DNA of 64,000 nucleotides, from the NCBI GenBank assembly GCA_040388535.1, contig JAZKBR010000008.1:1-64000 (forward strand), in the 5' to 3' direction. The stretch is from Gemmatimonadota bacterium (GTDB taxonomy: Bacteria > Gemmatimonadota > Gemmatimonadetes > Gemmatimonadales > GWC2-71-9). The notes under the pieces are model-generated. The model did not search any database. It was not told the origin of the DNA and worked only from the letters and a program-made list of their open reading frames with translations. Below are positions 8,422 through 17,200 of the stretch, piece after piece (positions within the stretch are counted from its first letter, which is position 1; each line of letters starts with the position of its first letter). The translations under genes and the position numbers were made by a program.

Positions 8422-10047
8422 GTGGGCCTCGTCCTTCCCGTCCGCCATCAGCCGCCCCTCCCGACCACCCTGATCCGTGCCGACCAGCCCAGCGCCGAGG
8501 CGATCGAGCTGGACGTGCTCATCGTGGGCGCCGGACCGGCCGGGCTGGCCTGCGCCATCCAACTCGCGCGGACCGCCCCGGATCTCGCGATCGGGGTGCT
8601 TGAGAAGGCCGGGGCCCTGGGCGAGCACTCCCTTTCCGGCGCGGTGATCAACCCGGTGGCCTTGCGCGCGCTCTTCCCGGGAATGAAGGACGAGGAGTTC
8701 CCCTTCCGTCAGTCGGTGAGCGGTGAGGCGGTCTACTTCCTCACCGAATCGAAGTCGATCCGGATTCCGACGCCGCCGACGATGAAGAACCACGGCAACT
8801 ACGTGGCGTCGCTCTCGGAAGTGGTCCGCTGGATGGGCGAGCAGGCCGAGGCCCTTGGCGTGAACCTCTTCCCGGGCTTCCCGGCAGAGTGCCTGCTGGT
8901 CGACGGCGACAAGGTGATTGGCGTGCGCACGGTGCCGGGTGGCCTCGATCGCGATTCGCAGCCGACCGATGTTTTCCAGGAACCGACCGACCTAACCGCG
9001 AAGGTGGTGGTGCTTGCCGAAGGAACCCGCGGGCCGCTTGCCGAAGCGTGGCGTGCGTGGCAGGGTGTCACCAGCGAGAATCCGCAGATCTTCGCACTGG
9101 GCGTGAAAGAAGTCTGGGAGGTCACCAAGCCGCTCGATCGCGTGATTCACACGATGGGATGGCCGCTGCCGACTGATGCCTTCGGTGGCTCGTGGTGCTA
9201 CCCGATGGGACCGAACCAGGTCTCGATCGGCCTCGTCGTCGGTCTCGACTATCACAACGCATCGCTCGATGTGCACGAGTCGCTGCAGCGGATGAAGCTG
9301 CACCCGCTCTTCCGAGAAATCCTCACCGGCGGAACGATGCTCGAGTGGGGCGCCAAGACGATTCCCGAGGGCGGCTTCTACGCCATCCCGAATCGGCTCA
9401 GCGGCAACGGGCTCGTGACCATTGGTGATACTGCCGGATTCGTCGACGTCCCGTCGCTCAAGGGCGTACACTACGCGATGGAATCGGGGATGCTTGCGGC
9501 GGCCGCGATTGCCGGTGCCTTGCAGGCGCATGGCGAGGCGACCGCCGCGATGCTCGCGAGCTATGATCAGGCGGTGCGGCAGTCACGGATTGTGAGTGAT
9601 ATGCACAAGACGCGGAACATGCGCCTGGCGTTCAAGGACGGTTTCGTGACAGGCGGCATCAAGGCCGGCCTGATGAGCCTGACCGGTGGTGCGTTTCCCG
9701 GTGGTCGGATCACCATGGCGCGCGACGCCGACACCCCGCGCGAAATTCACGCGGCAACACCATTCGTGCCCGACAACGTCCTCACCTTCAGCAAGGTGGA
9801 CGCGGTGTTCAAGTCGGGCAATGCAACGCGCGATGATCTGCCGTCGCACCTTGTGGTGGGTCGCGATATTCCTGGCGACGTGGCCGACTTCTATGCCCAC
9901 CTCTGTCCTGCCGGGGTGTACGAACGGATCGGCGATGAGCTGCGCGTGAACCCGCCCAATTGCGTCGACTGCAAGGCGACCGATGTGCTCGGCCCCCGCT
10001 GGACTCCTCGCGAGGGCGGCAGCGGGCCCAAGTACCGGTTGATGTGA
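8422..10047 (+). CDS. Electron transfer flavoprotein:ubi/menaquinone oxidoreductase
   Basis: Membrane-associated FAD and Fe-S enzyme that passes electrons from reduced ETF to the quinone pool. The 541-residue protein has an N-terminal FAD motif VGAGPAGLACAIQLA (about residues 37-51), the quinone-side region around GVLEKAGALGEHSLSGAVINP, and the FAD-fold block IGDTAGFVDVPSLKGVHYAMESG. The C-terminal ferredoxin-like domain is recognisable (CPAGVYE near 495, then NCVDCKATD). Only three of the usual four cluster cysteines are present: the last is Thr520. etfBA lies upstream in the window. GTG 8422 has GGAG at proper spacing. The end overlaps the GGDEF gene by 4 bp. Confidence 0.94.
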   Translation: MGLVLPVRHQPPLPTTLIRADQPSAEAIELDVLIVGAGPAGLACAIQLARTAPDLAIGVLEKAGALGEHSLSGAVINPVALRALFPGMKDEEFPFRQSVSGEAVYFLTESKSIRIPTPPTMKNHGNYVASLSEVVRWMGEQAEALGVNLFPGFPAECLLVDGDKVIGVRTVPGGLDRDSQPTDVFQEPTDLTAKVVVLAEGTRGPLAEAWRAWQGVTSENPQIFALGVKEVWEVTKPLDRVIHTMGWPLPTDAFGGSWCYPMGPNQVSIGLVVGLDYHNASLDVHESLQRMKLHPLFREILTGGTMLEWGAKTIPEGGFYAIPNRLSGNGLVTIGDTAGFVDVPSLKGVHYAMESGMLAAAAIAGALQAHGEATAAMLASYDQAVRQSRIVSDMHKTRNMRLAFKDGFVTGGIKAGLMSLTGGAFPGGRITMARDADTPREIHAATPFVPDNVLTFSKVDAVFKSGNATRDDLPSHLVVGRDIPGDVADFYAHLCPAGVYERIGDELRVNPPNCVDCKATDVLGPRWTPREGGSGPKYRLM

Positions 10048-11210
10048 GTCCGCCGACCGCGCGGGACTCCCGGGCAGCTCGACTCTGGCGCTGGCTGATC
10101 GCCGCGCCCGACGAAGCGCTGGCCGATGCCTCGCGCGACGGCGAACTGGTGGTGGCCCGGGTTCGGACCTGGCTCACCCTGCTGATCACGCTGAGTCCGC
10201 TGATTTCGCTGATCCTCGAGCCCACGCAATCGCAGCACTACGTCGGGCTCGCGGTGGCGCTGACCGCGGTGCTGATGGCGATCCTGCTCGAGCGCGCGCT
10301 GCAGACCGGCGGCTACAAGAGCGAAATCTCCTTCCTTTCCGCAGTACTCGATGTGTCGCTGGTGTCGTTCGGCCTCTTCGCCTTCTGGCTGATCGAAATG
10401 CCCCTCGTGACGACCAATTCCCGCGTCGTCTTCGAGGTGTATTTCATCGCGATCGGCGCCTCGGCACTACGCTACGACACCCGGGTCACCGTCGTGGCCG
10501 GTGTCGCGGCGGTCATCGAATACGGGCTCCTCTCGGAGCTCACCTGGTACCTGCACACGCCTGAGGAGATGCGCCGCGGTGTCGAGGAGTATGGCGTCTT
10601 CTCGGCGTCGACGCAGGTCTCGCGACTGATCATGCTGGTGGCCATGACGGCGGTGGCGCTGTCGATCGTCGGTCGCTCGCAACGGCTCCGCCGCCAGAGT
10701 ACCAGCGATCGTCTCACTGGCCTCTTCAACCGACCCTACGCCGAAGACTTCCTCGAAAACGAAGTGCTGCAGACTGCGCGCACCAAGACCACGATGGTGG
10801 TCGCGATGCTCGATGTCGATCACTTCAAGAACTTCAACGACACCTTCGGCCACGCGGCGGGCGATGCAGCGCTCAAGGAACTTGCGCGCGTGCTGAAGGC
10901 CGCACTTCGGCGTACGGACGTGGTAGCGCGGTATGGCGGCGAGGAGATCCTGCTGGTGATGCCAGGGACGGACATTGTACGCGGCATGGAGAAGCTCGAC
11001 GAGGTCCGGGTGCAGATCGGCCTGACCGACATTGCACTGCCGCGAGGCGGCACGTCGCGTATCACGGTGTCGATTGGTGTCGCCGGCTTCGGCGTCGATG
11101 GTCGTGACGTCGATACCCTGCTCGATATCGCCGACCGCCGACTCTACCAGGCGAAGGACGCCGGGCGCAATCGCGTCGTCGGCCCCGACGCGCTACCCCA
11201 GCAGGCCTGA
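10044..11210 (+). CDS. Membrane-bound GGDEF diguanylate cyclase
   Basis: Predicted c-di-GMP synthase of 388 residues. The N-terminal ~200 residues are hydrophobic, with about five to six membrane helices. The C-terminal GGDEF domain starts near RLTGLFNRPYAEDFLE and has the active-site loop RYGGEEI. The inhibitory-site motif RRTD stands five residues before GGEEI, so feedback inhibition is likely. GTG 10044 overlaps the ETF-QO stop (GTGA), suggesting co-translation; the longer frame upstream lies within ETF-QO. Its 3' end overlaps the convergent asd gene by 18 bp. The input sensed by the membrane part is unknown. Confidence 0.93.
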   Translation: MSPPTARDSRAARLWRWLIAAPDEALADASRDGELVVARVRTWLTLLITLSPLISLILEPTQSQHYVGLAVALTAVLMAILLERALQTGGYKSEISFLSAVLDVSLVSFGLFAFWLIEMPLVTTNSRVVFEVYFIAIGASALRYDTRVTVVAGVAAVIEYGLLSELTWYLHTPEEMRRGVEEYGVFSASTQVSRLIMLVAMTAVALSIVGRSQRLRRQSTSDRLTGLFNRPYAEDFLENEVLQTARTKTTMVVAMLDVDHFKNFNDTFGHAAGDAALKELARVLKAALRRTDVVARYGGEEILLVMPGTDIVRGMEKLDEVRVQIGLTDIALPRGGTSRITVSIGVAGFGVDGRDVDTLLDIADRRLYQAKDAGRNRVVGPDALPQQA

Positions 11211-12242
11211 GCTCACCGCGAGTTCGGCATTCTGCACCGCGGCGCCTGCCGCACCTCGCACCAGATTGTGTCCCAGCGCCACCAGTCGCAGATGATGCAG
11301 CGGGCACGGCCGCACCCGACCCACCGTCACCGTCATCCCGTTGCCGCGATTGAGGTCGAGTCGCGACTGCGGCCGATCCGCTCGGCGATCCACCTCGATC
11401 GGCAGCGCCGGTGAACTGGGCAGGGCCGCCACGGTCGCATCGCCGCGGAAGCCCTCGAGTACGGCGATCGCCTCTTCAATGCTCGGCTCACGCTCGAAGC
11501 CGAGCGATGCGCTCACCATATGACCATCAACGACCGGCACGCGATGCACCATCGCGCTGACGTTGATCGCGGCGTGATGAATCTCCTCGTTGTGCAGCCG
11601 TCCGAGGATCTTGGCGGTCTCAGCCTCGATCTTCTCTTCCTCGCCACCGATGTAGGGAATCACATTGCCGAGCAGGTCGAGTGATGGAACTCCTGGGTAG
11701 CCGGCGCCGCTGGCCGCCTGTAGCGTTGCCACGGCAGCAACCCGGAGCAGGAAGGCGTGGTGCAGCGGCGCGATAGCCGTCACCAGTGCCGCCGTTGAGC
11801 AGTTGGGATTCACGATAATGGCGCCGGTCCAGCCTCGTTCGCGACGCTGCCGCGGAATGAGCCCCAGATGCGCCGCATTCACTTCCGGAATGAGGAGCGG
11901 CACATCGGGCTCCATCCGGAACGCGGAGGCGTTGCTGACCACCACGGCGCCTGCGCGCGCGAAGGCGGGCTCGACCTCGCGGGCGATCGCGGCATCGAGC
12001 GCCGAAAAAGCGATCTTGGCGCCGTGACCGGGCTCGCAGGCCGTGAGCCTGATGTTTGCCACCGACTCGGGCAGCGGCGTCGACTCGCGCCAGCGGACCT
12101 CATCGCCGAAGCGCTTGCCGACGCGTTCGGCCGAGGCGGCGAGCTGGACGATCTCGAACCAGGGGTGCTCGGCGAGGAGGGTGATAAACTTCTGGCCGAC
12201 GGTGCCGGTGGCACCGAGAATGGCGACAGGAATCTTGGTCAT
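11193..12242 (-). CDS. asd: Aspartate-semialdehyde dehydrogenase
   Basis: NADPH enzyme reducing aspartyl phosphate to aspartate semialdehyde, the branch point to lysine/diaminopimelate, threonine and methionine. The 349-residue protein has the nucleotide motif GATGTVGQKF (residues 10-19) and the catalytic cysteine in VNPNCST (Cys148). The pattern HPWFEIVQLAAS resembles the archaeal/fungal type of Asd more than the short Escherichia coli type. ATG 12242 overlaps the terC stop as ATGA and has no clear SD of its own, so it probably depends on coupling. Last gene of the htpX-terC-asd set. Confidence 0.94.
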   Translation of the reverse strand: MTKIPVAILGATGTVGQKFITLLAEHPWFEIVQLAASAERVGKRFGDEVRWRESTPLPESVANIRLTACEPGHGAKIAFSALDAAIAREVEPAFARAGAVVVSNASAFRMEPDVPLLIPEVNAAHLGLIPRQRRERGWTGAIIVNPNCSTAALVTAIAPLHHAFLLRVAAVATLQAASGAGYPGVPSLDLLGNVIPYIGGEEEKIEAETAKILGRLHNEEIHHAAINVSAMVHRVPVVDGHMVSASLGFEREPSIEEAIAVLEGFRGDATVAALPSSPALPIEVDRRADRPQSRLDLNRGNGMTVTVGRVRPCPLHHLRLVALGHNLVRGAAGAAVQNAELAVSSGLLG

Positions 12243-13180
12243 TCGGGAAGGTAACTGGCCGTGCCGCTCTGCCGCATCGAGAGCCAGATGGCGCCGCTGA
12301 GCACGCCCACGATGACCCCGAGCGAAATCAGGATCGGGATATGTACCCACGCCGAAATCACCATCTTGACGCCCACGAAGACCAGGATGACGGCAACGCC
12401 CGGCTTCAGGTAGACGAAGGTTTCCATCGCGTGGGCGAGCAGGAAGAAGAGGGCGCGGAGGCCGAGGATCGCGAAGATGTTCGACGAGTAGACGATGAAC
12501 GGATCGCGGGTGATCGCGAAGATGGCCGGAATCGAGTCAATGGCGAAGACAAGATCGGCCCATTCCACCACCAGCAGGACGAGCAGGAGCGGCGTGGCAA
12601 GCCAGCCGTTTCGGGTGCGCGCGATGAATTTGTCATCGCGATACGCCTTCGAGACCGGCAGGAACTTGCGGACAATCCGGACCACCGGATTGCGCTCGAG
12701 GTCCATCGTGTCTTCGGCCTTCGCGAGGTACATCCGGATCCCGGTAAAGACCAGGATGCCGCCAAAGAGATAGATGATCCAGCTGAAGCGCTGCAGCAGC
12801 AGGGCGCCGAGGCCGATCATGATGGCCCGCATGACGATTGCGCCGAGGATGCCCCACTTGAGCACCTTGGGCTGGAGCTTCGCGGGCACATCGAAATACT
12901 GGAAGACGAGGATGAAAACAAAGAGGTTGTCGACCGAAAGCGACAGCTCGATCACGTAACCGGTGAGGAATTCGAGGCCGTGGCGCGAGCCTTCACTCCA
13001 CCAGAGAAAGCCGCAGAAGAGCAGGGCGAGGAGCACGAGGGAGCCGCTCCAGCGCGCGGCCTCCCCCGGGGTGAGCACGTGCGACTTGCGATTCAGGACG
13101 CCGAGATCGAGCACCAGCAGGACGAGAATGACTCCGCTGAAGCCGAGCCAGACTGTGGGCGAGTGCACGCTGCCGAGCAC
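12239..13180 (-). CDS. terC: TerC/Alx-family membrane protein, likely Mn exporter
   Basis: Polytopic inner-membrane protein (313 residues, roughly nine helices) of the TerC family. Conserved acidic membrane motifs are visible: LSVDNLFVF near residue 82 and VEWADLVFAIDSIPAIFA near 205. Alx/TerC proteins export manganese, and some load extracytoplasmic metalloproteins. GTG 13180 directly abuts the htpX stop, with GGAGG 7 nt before it inside htpX. The upstream leader matches a manganese-sensing riboswitch, which strengthens the metal assignment. Confidence 0.92.
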   Translation of the reverse strand: MLGSVHSPTVWLGFSGVILVLLVLDLGVLNRKSHVLTPGEAARWSGSLVLLALLFCGFLWWSEGSRHGLEFLTGYVIELSLSVDNLFVFILVFQYFDVPAKLQPKVLKWGILGAIVMRAIMIGLGALLLQRFSWIIYLFGGILVFTGIRMYLAKAEDTMDLERNPVVRIVRKFLPVSKAYRDDKFIARTRNGWLATPLLLVLLVVEWADLVFAIDSIPAIFAITRDPFIVYSSNIFAILGLRALFFLLAHAMETFVYLKPGVAVILVFVGVKMVISAWVHIPILISLGVIVGVLSGAIWLSMRQSGTASYLPE

Positions 13181-14014
13181 TTACCGTCCTCCGTCCATCG
13201 CGAGCAGGGCGCGGACGCGCTCTTCGGTCGGCGGATGGGTCGAGAAGAGCTTGGAGATCCCACCGACGCCGGCGAGCGGGTTGACCTGGGCGAGCGGCGC
13301 CAGTGAGGGCGACACATCCATCGGGATCTGCTGCGCGATGGCGTCGAGCCGGGTGAGCGCCTGCGCCAGCGGCTTCGCCCGGCCGGCGATCTCGGCGCCA
13401 ACGCGGTCGGCCTCGAACTCGCGCTGGCGCGAGATCGCGAGTTGCATGATCGTCGCGAGAATGGGTGAGAGCACCAGCAGGATCATCCCGCCCCAGCCGC
13501 CGCCTTCCTCGTCGTCCCGCCCGCGTCCGAACATCAGCAGGTAGGGCACTACCGACAGCATCGCGGCGATCCCTGCTGCGACGGTGCCGATGAGCATGTC
13601 ACTGTTCTTGATGTGCGCGAGTTCGTGCGCAAGCACGCCCTCGAGTTCGTCGGGCGGCAGCAGGCGCAGGGCGCCCTCAGTGACGGCAACAATGGCGTGG
13701 TGCGCGTTGCGTCCGGTCGCGAAGGCATTCGGCTGCTGATTGGGAACAATCGCGAGGCGCGGCATCGGCAGGCCGGCGCGCGTGCGCAGCCGATCGACCA
13801 TCGCGAAGAGATCGGGTGCCTCTACCGCGGTCACCAGCTTCGCCCCGTATCCCTTGAGCACCATCTTGTCGGAGAACCAGTACGAGCTGAAGGTCATGAT
13901 CAGGCCGAGGCCGCCGCCGATGACGAGCCCGCCGGCACCACCGAGCAGTTGCCCGACGACGAGGCAGAGGGAGAGCAGTCCGGCGAGCAGGACGAAGGTC
14001 TTGATGTTGTTCAC
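13181..14014 (-). CDS. htpX: M48 family zinc protease HtpX
   Basis: Inner-membrane metalloprotease for quality control of membrane proteins (277 residues). Two N-terminal helices (about residues 5-20 and 26-45) precede the zinc motif HELAH (130-134), followed by two further hydrophobic segments; the third zinc ligand is probably the Glu of QREFEADRVGAEIA. GTG 14014 is set by GGAGG 9 nt upstream; the longer frame would run through the structured leader. First gene of the operon with terC and asd. Confidence 0.95.
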   Translation of the reverse strand: MNNIKTFVLLAGLLSLCLVVGQLLGGAGGLVIGGGLGLIMTFSSYWFSDKMVLKGYGAKLVTAVEAPDLFAMVDRLRTRAGLPMPRLAIVPNQQPNAFATGRNAHHAIVAVTEGALRLLPPDELEGVLAHELAHIKNSDMLIGTVAAGIAAMLSVVPYLLMFGRGRDDEEGGGWGGMILLVLSPILATIMQLAISRQREFEADRVGAEIAGRAKPLAQALTRLDAIAQQIPMDVSPSLAPLAQVNPLAGVGGISKLFSTHPPTEERVRALLAMDGGR

Positions 14015-14023
14015 GATGCGATT

Positions 14024-14091
14024 CCTCCAAAAACAGCGAAGGCGAGACTTCGTCGCCCCCGGCAGTCCGGGTTGCAACGAAGGTCTCGCCT
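14024..14091 (-). promoter_or_regulatory. Expression platform: switchable hairpin, U-tract and SD of htpX
   Basis: On the minus strand AGGCGAGACCTTCGT (14091-14077) can pair with ACGAAGTCTCGCCT (14053-14040), a 14-bp stem with one bulge and a nested CCCGG/CCGGG hairpin. It is followed 6 nt later by TTTTT (14033-14029) and then GGAGG (14028-14024). The 5' arm is also the 3' strand of the aptamer. Aptamer folding would therefore compete with this terminator-like hairpin, consistent with metal-induced read-through. Confidence 0.7.
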
Positions 14092-14193
14092 GAAAAACCC
14101 ACCCGGGTTCCTCGATGGCACCGTGCACGCGAGAGGCGTACAGTGTTGACGATGCCGCCGGCCGCTTGGTGCGGCTTGGCTACTCCCCTTCTT
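14076..14193 (-). ncRNA. yybP-ykoY (manganese) riboswitch aptamer
   Basis: Read on the minus strand, the leader starts AAGAAGGGGAGTAGCC (14193-14178) and ends with GCGAGACCTTCGTT (14089-14076). These match the two conserved internal loops of the yybP-ykoY aptamer: GGGGAGUAGC on the 5' side and GCRAGACC on the 3' side, closed by a GAAGG/CCTTC P1 stem. A GCCGC/GCGGC hairpin directly follows the first loop as P2, and TCGTCAACA (from about 14152) resembles the conserved central segment. The downstream operon holds terC, a classic target of this riboswitch. The assignment is by eye. Confidence 0.82.
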
Positions 14194-14211
14194 ACCGGAT
14201 AAAGCTAATCG

Positions 14212-14281
14212 GGTGATGGGTGATGGGTGATGGGGAAGGGGGAAGGGGGAAGGGGGAAGGGGGAGCGGGGAGGAGGGGAGT
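14212..14281. repeat. GGTGATG and GGGGAAG heptamer arrays
   Basis: Three GGTGATG-type units are followed by four GGGGAAG units and a degenerate GGGGAGC/GGGGAGG tail. The array lies between the stop codon of the SARP gene (14283-14285) and the htpX riboswitch. It therefore abuts the 3' end of the SARP gene. Confidence 0.88.
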
Positions 14282-14282
14282 G

Positions 14283-17200
14283 CTAGCGCGGTTTGGGGTT
14301 CGGCGGGAGCTTGGACCAGTCAATGTCGCCCGGGACGCCGGACCAGACTTTCAGGGGGCCGACGAGCAGCTGCGAGCCCACGGTCTGGCCTTCGATGGAG
14401 ACTGCGACCGAATCACGTGGCGCAACGGCGGTCTCGCTCCGACCCACCGGAATGCCATTGATCGCCATGCCGCAGGTTCCATCGGGGAAGATCTGGACCC
14501 GCACGTCATACCAGTCGCCGGATCGCAACGTGTTGCCAACCACCACGACACCCGCGGGTGAAATCGCCTGGGTGCGCGCTTCCCACCCCTCACCGCTCGG
14601 GTAGGCGAAGGTGCAACTGCCTTTGCCCGTCAGCCCGCCGCGAGAAGCCCCCGTTACCGCCGAGAGGCCGACACGAATCACCTGCCACTTGGATTGGGTG
14701 ATCGGGGTGGTCAGTCGGACATCGAGCGCCACTCCGGGCCGCGGATCAAATCGTCGCGACGAAGCGCCCGAGCTAGAGTAGACCCCATCACCGTTGACGA
14801 GAAATGCCGCGGGACGACCCGGGGCGCTCGGAACCGTGACGGGTGTTGGGTCGCCATATAAATGCCATCGGGCCGCCCAGTCACCCGACCATTCCTCGGT
14901 ATAGACCACTGTCGGCGCGAGCTCGACGATGATCAGGTGCACCTCCCCCGCCCGCCAGCCCCCAGCGGATCCGTGGATGGTCACCGCCCCGGTGCGCAGA
15001 GGATGGACCATCCCGTTTGAATCCACTTGCGCCACAGTGGTGTCTTCCGATCGCCACGACACGACTGCGGGCGGAATCGCCACCGCGGCTCCCGCCTGGT
15101 CTTCACCGCGGAGTTCGAGCTGATAATTCGAGCCGACATTGACCGTATCGCCCTGATGGCGGACACGCACCTGAGCGAGCCAATGCGTGCGCCACGGCCC
15201 CTGCCAATAGGTGGCCATTTCTCCAGTCGAGTTGGTGGGCAAGGCGATCTCGGTGGTCTTCGCGACTCCGGTGATGGAGCTGATCGCGACTCGAGAGGGG
15301 CCGGGATTTGTGCCATTCGTCAAGGGCCACGCGAGCCAACTCCCGTCGGGCGAGAGCGTGGCATTGCACTGTCCCTGTGGCAGTGGATGATCGATGATTC
15401 CGGAGTCGAGATTGAGCGCCGGGAGTTGGCACCGAGTCCCCGACCCCGCGGCCACGACAACCGTCGCCGCATCCAGCCAGCCGAGCACGGCACCGATGGC
15501 GCGGTCACTCACGCTCCGGCACACCCCGCGTCGCCCGTCGACGCCGATCCAGCAGACCGAGTCTCCGGCGGCCAGGGCGGAGCGTTTGACGTAGGCGATG
15601 CGAGAGCCGTCAGGCGACCAGCTCGGGGTGACCTCATCGGCTGCGTCGGCAGTGAGGCGGCGGACGTGATTGCTCGTGAGGTCGACGATGCTCAAGTCGA
15701 AGTTGGCGCTGGGGCCGGTGGTCCAGCGATTCGACTGGAAGACCACGAAGCGTCCGTCTGGCGACCAGGCAGAGAGTGCGTCGTCTCCGGGCGCTGAGGC
15801 GATCACGCGTTCCGTCGCTCCGGACTGCAACACCAGCTCGGTCGGGCCGTTTGAGTCTGACCGCGTGCGCGCGAAGATCCATCGCTCGCCTGAGGGGTCT
15901 CCGATCGGGCCGTTACTGAGTGACTCGGCCGGGGTGCTCCCCCACGGCGCGAGTTCCTTGTCCGAGCGCGACGAAATCGTGAAGCCGGCGGGCGTGCCCC
16001 AGCCGTCGTGACGCAGGGCGAGGCGGTGATCGACCGGCCGACCCGAGGCTGCCACGCCATAGACGCCCAGTGTTGCGTCGGGTATCGGGGTGCGCTCGAA
16101 CACGGTGAATGCGGCGAGCGCCACCGCCGCGCCGGCGACCGCCCAGATCGGCGCGAGCCGTCGTGCCGACCATGGGCGTCGGCGCAGATCGCCGGGGAGA
16201 TTGCGAGTGAGCGCCCGGATCGCGGACGACGGCACTTCGGGGGGGAAGACTTCCGTCAAGAGGCGGGGCGCTGAATCAGTAGCTCTGCCTGCGCGACGAT
16301 ATCGCAGCCACCGCAATGCGACTTCGTGTTGCAACGCGTGGTCACCCGATTCGATCGCGTGCTTGGCGACCTGGAGGAGCAGCGCCGGCTGGTCGCCGCG
16401 TTGCAGCACAAGGCGCCCGGCATCGCGATGTGCCGCGCGGAGGGCCGCGTGATCGGCCGTGTTCTCGATAGCCTCACCGATCGCGTCGTGGGCGATCTTC
16501 CAGCCGCAGGCACTTGAGGAGAGGAAGCCCAGCCGTTCGAGTTCCGGCAACATGGCGTGCGACGCATCAGGGTCGATGGTGGCGTGTTCGCTCTCGGTGA
16601 CTTCCGATTCCAGCAGCCAGACCATCAGCAGGAGATGACGTTGCCGCGGCGTGAGCGTCGATGCGCGTTCGCGAAGCAGTTGGCCCGGACGCAGCAGCGT
16701 GAGAAAGTCATTGAGATGCTCGAAGTGCCACCGCTGATCACGCAGACTGATGAGGGCGCGATCGAGGCCGAGACGGATGGCTTCGAGCACGAGCAGCGGC
16801 ACGCCTTCGGCGGCGACACAGAGCGCCGAGGCGACGGTGATGGTAACCTCGGATTCGTCGATCCTTCCGATGCTCTGCAACAGCGTACCGACCTCGGCGT
16901 CGGTCCAACGCAACAGTTCGATGCGCTCATGGCCGAGGCCGGTGCTGATTTCGCTGGCGCCGGGTCGCGATGCGGTCACCACCAGGATGGGGCGTTCGCC
17001 GAGTCGTTCGATCGCCGCTTCGATCACGCGCCGCGAGAGGTCGTCCCACCAGTGGGCGTCGTCGAAGATGAGGCAGACGGGGCCGTTGTGGCTGGCGTTG
17101 TCGAGCAGATCGTGGATCGCCTCTCCCGCGATCGGGTCACTTGCCCGGGCGGGGCTCGAGGTCGGCGCGGCAGCAGCGGGGAAGCGTGCGGACACGGTCG

